A stretch of DNA of 64,000 nt from Hydractinia symbiolongicarpus (taxonomy: Eukaryota; Cnidaria; Hydrozoa; Anthoathecata; Hydractiniidae), in assembly GCF_029227915.1 (NCBI RefSeq), contig NC_079877.1, positions 27,987,851 through 28,051,850 of the forward strand. The letters are read 5' to 3'. Position 1 is the first letter of the stretch, and every line of letters begins with the position of its first letter. Made by a program: the position numbers and the translations under genes. Shown here piece after piece: positions 58,765-64,000 of this stretch. A model generated the notes under the pieces. It was given only the letters and a program-made list of their open reading frames with translations, was not told where the DNA came from and searched no databases.

Positions 58765-59913
58765 CAACCTTAATCTTATGTTAAATCAGAAATTGAAAAG
58801 TTTGTTTACCCGTTTGCATTTTGGCACATGTTTTGAAACTTGATCAGCAAGTGAGTCTCTGAGCAAGTGATTCCGCCACTGATTATAAAAACTTCACAGT
58901 TTTCAACTTTATCTACATAATTAAAGCCTTTTTTCATTTCCCCCCTTACTTCTTAAGAATTGTTCATTACTTTTTCTTACTCTCGAAGAGACTAAGGGCA
59001 AGGATTTTAATATTGTTTTCTAAAAATGTTAAACCACCCTTTCTTAAAGTTCGACTAGGGTGAGCGTTAAAATAGCAACGGTTTTCTTTTTGTACTTTGA
59101 GAATGAGATTACTGTTGATTGCAATATTTTTGTACCAAACAAACATGTATATATATAAATATAAATTATTTGTTTTTTCAATAGAAATATTTTTCTTGGT
59201 CATCTTAGTTTATTAAAAGATATAAAGGAAATCTTCAGTCAAAGTACAATATTCTAGACTCATGTGAGATATGTAAGATGGCTAACTGGAAACTATTTCG
59301 AAATCTCTTGCTGCTACTTTAACCAAGTTTTCCTATTATTTGATAGCTTTGTGCATTATCTAAACAATCTTTTTACTTTACCTAGTTTGGTATAGCAGTT
59401 GTCAACTCCCTATATTAACGTTAATATAGACCGAGGTATATTCATATTATTTAGAGGGACGATAAGAGGTTACTTTAGGTAGAATGCAATAATTTCCCTA
59501 TCGTGGATGATTAAAATTGAATGCTAAAAAGAAAATCCGACATTTCAGATGTAATAAAAAAAAGTAATAAAAATTTTAGCAGAAGAGGAGAAGTATAGAA
59601 AAGTATAGATAAAAAAACAAACAAAAAAACAACAACAATAAGAAAAAAGAGCGCAAAAAAGGCAAAAGGGAGTTAGTTGCTGTATAAACCCACGTACAGC
59701 CTTACCAAAATATACCGATGTCACAGTCGAGGGAAGGTACCAATTTTTTTTGTTTTCCCTACTACATATACCTTTCTACTTTTGTTTCCTTATTTATTTG
59801 GCTTGATTAGGTATATGTTTTTATAAATAATGCATTTTCAGCAGAAATAATTGCGATTAATAATCTTATTTTAATATTTACATAAGAATTGGAAATACTT
59901 TTGTTTTCATTGG
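58765..59913. other. Region between the piggyBac element and the orphan tail exon
   Basis: No CRD, kringle or membrane exon is found here that could belong to the downstream tail exon. A perfect 20-bp palindrome, CTATATTAACGTTAATATAG, lies at 59410-59429. Confidence 0.4.
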
Positions 59914-60017
59914 ATAATGAATATATCAAGCCATACTATGTTTCTGATGTGTCTGATAAAGAAAAGATATCAAAATTATTGAGGTTGCAGACAAGAATTG
60001 AATACTATTCTAAATAA
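59914..60017 (+). pseudogene. Orphan receptor tail exon (third family member, remnant)
   Basis: The sequence encodes NEYIKPYYVSDVSDKEKISK followed by LLRLQTRIEYYSK and a stop, clearly homologous to the last exon of both receptor genes. The position of the expected acceptor AG reads GG (TTTCATTGGATAATG, against TTGTTTAGATAATG in gene 1). No other exon of the family was found within 2 kb upstream on this strand. It looks like a leftover of a third tandem copy. Confidence 0.8.
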
Positions 60018-60532
60018 ATAGTAGTGACAGTACCAAGAAAAATTTGGGAATTATTTTTTTATTTTCTTAAGTTCTTGTTTACATGTTCCACGAGCCTTTG
60101 ACTGAGTGAAATATGGGAGTATTAAACAAGAAAAAAATATGGCGATATTTCTAGAGAAAAAGTGCGATATTTAGTTTACCATATAAATCAAGCATAAACT
60201 ATCGTATTCGGTACAATCATTAGATTTTTGTTTATAAAATATGCGAGCGTGTAATGTAATTCCTGATAAATTTGTTATTGTGAAAAATCGAATTGAACGC
60301 ATGTCTCCTTTAATATGTTAAAAATCTCTCTCCGAAGTGACAGGTAAACTTAACAATATCGGCGTTGAAGAATTCCCTCATAACAATTTCTACGCAGCAT
60401 TGTAAGGGACGATCTGGTTGAATGTTAAATTAAGTAATTTAAATTAAATTTAGCTTATAAGTAACAATATTTCAACAAGGAGTAATTAAACAGTGCAGCA
60501 CAAAACACGTCTGAAGTTACCATTTGGCCGCT

Positions 60533-61687
60533 TCAATAGGGTGGAAAAGACGAATTGCAGTATTGCAACCTATTCGCTAAATCACTATTTCGATTACTAA
60601 TCAAATAGATCTTTAATGCTGTTTCAGTTTGTAAAGCAAAACATGTCGCAAAATACATAGTACATATAGAGGTGTTAAACAGAAGAACCACTGTAAAAAG
60701 TCTCCAACTTTTGTTCCAAATCTTTGAGATTGAAATGCCTAAGAAACTTTTCAGATATAAAATCACCATTGTGTTTAATATAAACTCCAACAAGATGGAA
60801 AAAGACACTTTCTTCACAAAGTCCATTACATGATCCATGAATTGAAATTCTTTAGCATTTTTATATGGTATTCTTTTTTGAAATGTGTAAAACATGATGT
60901 ATGCATTTGCCACAGTAATTGCCCATATTTCCACTATCATGCTGACGATGATTAAGTTTATTCTGTTTATTTTCCATCTATTGGCCATTGACAAACTTCT
61001 CTTTCTTCTCCATTTTAGCTTTTTAAAAAACCAATTAACTACACCTTGCATATATTGTCTAACAGCATGAATTAAGCTTAGTAAAAAATACTTTTGCAGA
61101 TTGTCAATGTAGGTTTGATATGTACGATAGAGTAAAACACACAATACTGTTAAACTTGTCGTCAAAGTGAAAATTCTGTCTGTCTCAACAAAATCTGCAT
61201 ATGAGCCAATAAGAATATTGGATATAATAGTGCATACATAACCAATAAACAGAATAAACAAAGCTGTCGTGAACTTAAAGTTTTGTGAAAGATTTAAGTA
61301 TATCGGGGTAATCACATAGTAGTTAATGCAACTGAATAAAAGCAGTGTTATAAACTGCACAAACAGCACCAAGTATATTTTCCATATTTTTTTCTTGCGA
61401 CGATCAATTCTTGAGGCAACAATCCAAATTGTATGAAACACCATTATTGCGAAACAAACGTATAACGGGGCTTTAAACCATATATGTTTTTCCTGGAAAT
61501 GTGCTATTTCCAACGACAAGTCGTAAATTATAATAACACAGCCCGCAATAACATTGTTTAACACTAAAACTCGCATCTCGCTTAAGGGAAGCTTTGTTAT
61601 CAAACACAAAAAGAATGGAAGTGACAGTTGAATTATGAGGTTGTGTAAAGTTTGACAAGATGGTATTTTGAGTATTTTTTTTGCCAT
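60533..61687 (-). CDS. Orphan multi-pass membrane protein
   Basis: One uninterrupted frame encodes 384 residues starting MAKKILKIPSCQTLHNL. Eight or nine hydrophobic segments are visible, for example near residues 18-34, 40-58, 68-92, 102-126, 139-162, 172-188, 246-272, 290-312 and 328-348. A basic loop (KKLKWRRKRS) near 225 probably faces the cytosol. An acceptor-like sequence (tgtttttag) lies about 20 bases upstream of the Met, so a 5' untranslated intron is possible. I recognise no family. Seven-helix receptors and gustatory-receptor-like proteins were considered, but their signature motifs are not seen. Length and lack of frame breaks in such AT-rich DNA argue that it is a real gene. Its upstream side borders the ACTAT microsatellite. 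Confidence 0.7.
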   Translation of the reverse strand: MAKKILKIPSCQTLHNLIIQLSLPFFLCLITKLPLSEMRVLVLNNVIAGCVIIIYDLSLEIAHFQEKHIWFKAPLYVCFAIMVFHTIWIVASRIDRRKKKIWKIYLVLFVQFITLLLFSCINYYVITPIYLNLSQNFKFTTALFILFIGYVCTIISNILIGSYADFVETDRIFTLTTSLTVLCVLLYRTYQTYIDNLQKYFLLSLIHAVRQYMQGVVNWFFKKLKWRRKRSLSMANRWKINRINLIIVSMIVEIWAITVANAYIMFYTFQKRIPYKNAKEFQFMDHVMDFVKKVSFSILLEFILNTMVILYLKSFLGISISKIWNKSWRLFTVVLLFNTSICTMYFATCFALQTETALKIYLISNRNSDLANRLQYCNSSFPPY

Positions 61688-61767
61688 TGCATTGTGTCGC
61701 AGAGTTCTAAAAACATAACATCAAAGTAGGCCACACCAGTGGACACTGCTGCTACAAACACACCAAT

Positions 61768-62029
61768 TATACTATACTATACTATACTATACTATACTAT
61801 ACTATACTATACTATACTATACTATACTATACTATACTATACTATACTATACTATACTATACTATACTATACTATACTATACTATACTATACTATACTAT
61901 ACTATACTATACTATACTATACTATACTATACTATACTATACTATACTATACTATACTATACTATACTATACTATACTATACTATACTATACTATACTAT
62001 ACTATACTATACTATACTATACTATACTA
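61768..62029. repeat. (ACTAT)n microsatellite, about 52 units
   Basis: A pure pentanucleotide array of about 260 bp ends in a short ACT run. It starts about 80 bases upstream of the membrane-protein start codon. The frame it keeps open is an artefact of the repeat. Confidence 0.98.
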
Positions 62030-64000
62030 CTACTACTTGTAAGGTTATTTTTTCTGGGTTAATTATCAGGCCAACTTTATATATTGAAAACTTTCTTAAT
62101 TTTCTTGGGCCACCTGGTTAAGTTATTGTGTTAAATCGAACGAGTATTAAACGTATGTTAGGAAGTGGCGGCCAGATTAACTGACTAAATATGTCATTGC
62201 ATTGAAACAACATGTGGCTTGAAACAAATCATGACTGATTTATTTACCAACGATACTTTTAGTTTTTAAAGGTACCAGTTTTCCCACACAAAATGCCATT
62301 TATTACTATTTGATTAAAATACATACTTTTCTATAGCCATCTTATAGCAGAATGCTTACATTTAGAAACTCAAGTATAATACAAAAGTTTTTAATTCCAT
62401 TTTAATTTATTAATTCCATCAGATTTGTCTAACAAGAACACTCTGTATAAAATTGAAAATTGAAATTTTTTTGAACTTTTCTTTTAGGTACGAATAAATG
62501 ACTTTACCCATAGTTATATATGCCTAACGACGCAACATGAATACGTTTACGGGTTTAGAATTAAAAAAAGAGATTAAAGATAATTAACTCCTATATATAC
62601 GGAGGTGTGGCACCCGAGGGTCAAAATATGCTGATATCAGCAGCAAATATCTGAAAATCATAAGGCAGAACCACATTTTTTCAAAACTACCCAGAGTTCC
62701 TTGACGTAGCCGTCATTTTGGCTAGTGCTGAAACTTGTGACTGAGACGCAGTTTGAAGCTCAGGGATGGTGCCTTGAAACTAAAGACATGCAAAGAAACG
62801 CCATGAGTAGTGTAAGGGAAAGAAGAGGAATTCTTAAGTAATTTTTTTTCATTGGATTTACAAGAATTTGAGGTACCCCACAATGAGAAGTAAAGAACAG
62901 AAACACCTTTCCGATGTCTGATGATGAGGGATGGTCACATCTGGATAATATTTATTTTGCGATGTTAAGCTACTACAGGGCACATTTGTTATTAAATAAT
63001 TAAGTGATGAAGTACAAGAGCTAATCATATTACTTTAATGTAGCTAGCTGCACAAAAGATTTTTCAAGACATTCTGTCATTTTGAATAAAAATAGCTAGG
63101 TAGTTATTTGGACCTCCCATAAGTTAGGTATGCAAGACATTGCATGTTTGTAAACATGTTTCCACGACAAACTGAAACCTACAATTCATAAATAAATTTC
63201 TGCATATATAAACAATTTTGTAGATTTTCAGTTTTCTTTTATGAAATAACATAATTTGGGAAAGTATAGCCAGAAGTAATATTCGCTTGAAGTGGGAAGA
63301 CCTAAAGTCTTCAGGTTAAGACTTAGTAAAGCGTAAACTGTTTCACATGGAGGACACTTAGTGTAATGTGTTACAAATCCAGTGGAGCGCTTATAGCATT
63401 AAGGGTATAATATCTTTTTCATAAACCAACATTCACACGACTTATGATAAAGATAAAGCCTATTGTTACTTCTGCAAAGCAAATACAGTTGTTTAGCATT
63501 TTTCATTTTGTATAAAAAGTTCCTCCTATGAATATTCAAAAATTAATTGTGAGTGGCACCAGACTGGACGATTAGTGCAAAGTAAACGTGTTGCAGATCC
63601 AGGTGGACAAAAAAAAACTTTCTAACCAGTTTGTATTTATACGGCATAAAATTTAGATTGTGTATTTAGCACTGTGCTTTAGAAGCACATTGAAGCACAC
63701 CCTTTTTCTCTGAGCTGGATAAGGTATTTGGTCCTAAACCTGGGACACATTTTATCTGTTTGAATTAGTTTTAATCCTGAGAATCACTTAGATTGTTTTC
63801 TGTACACATGGCTTGTCAAAATTGATATGCTGTAAAAAAAAGTTTATCGGCGTCTCCAAAAATGGCCAAAATTAAGAACTCAGAAACTATGATAGTATTA
63901 AAAAAATGTTTTGGGTTCATTTCATCAAACTTGTCTAAAAACATGTAATACTAAGTTTCAAGTCATCATTTCAATTTTTACTGTAATAGGACTTTTACTT
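62030..64000. other. Right-edge region without a supportable gene
   Basis: This is AT-rich. A 14-bp palindrome TGCTGATATCAGCA occurs near 62630. No exon, RNA gene or clear mobile element was identified. Confidence 0.4.

Noticed and set aside
61739-62062. Open frame of 107 codons of YYTIL repeats
   Set aside because: It is the ACTAT microsatellite; the pentamer simply contains no stop in this frame.
1-64000. CRISPR array, operons or bacterial-type signals
   Set aside because: The window is intron-rich animal DNA; the tandem repeats lack unique spacers of constant length.

Overview
The window is nuclear DNA from an animal: AT-rich sequence, genes split by GT-AG introns, long gene-poor stretches, SINEs and MITEs. 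The ciliary and sperm genes, the receptor-type Frizzled-like/kringle ectodomains and the many TAGCTAGC-like runs suggest a cnidarian, perhaps a hydrozoan. That placement is an inference; no rRNA or mitochondrial marker is present.

Left part (1-20.1 kb). A NOL7-like nucleolar protein gene on the minus strand (1805-2524) lies head to head with a TEX47-like BLUF-fold gene on the plus strand (4406-5140). Next comes the complete CCDC39 gene, 19 coding exons from 5845 to 20061, encoding a 983-residue coiled coil of the axonemal 96-nm ruler. All its exon phases join cleanly. Its introns hold a SINE, an 18/90-bp tandem array, a long hairpin, and a 96-bp tandem duplication that copies the acceptor and start of exon 16.

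Middle part (20.1-43.9 kb). An alkaline ceramidase gene of the ACER3 type runs on the minus strand (27696-23307, 11 coding exons, 272 residues) with the expected metal-site residues present. From 27.7 to 43.9 kb I can support no confident protein gene. A 70-codon ORF with a poly(A) signal right after its stop (33049-33261, minus) is the only candidate. The rest is SINEs, hairpins, degenerate tandem repeats and a 74-bp tandem repeat.

Right part (43.9-64 kb). This is the most unusual region. Two complete tandem genes (43985-48552 and 54561-57738) encode type I membrane proteins: signal peptide, ROR-like cysteine-rich domain, kringle, one membrane helix, and a tail of about 30-40 residues with a Y-I-x-P motif and no kinase. 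A third locus keeps only the tail exon (59914-60017) and has lost its splice acceptor. The kringle exons are nearly identical between the two genes, while the CRD and membrane exons have diverged strongly. In the second gene a 585-bp block carrying the membrane exon is duplicated in tandem and looks identical. Around them lie a decayed THAP/P-element transposase, a non-autonomous piggyBac-type element with TTAA duplications, an orphan multi-pass membrane protein gene (60533-61687, minus) and a 260-bp ACTAT microsatellite.

Exon structures come from splice-site, phase and homology reasoning by eye. Family assignments rest on remembered family features, not on searches.
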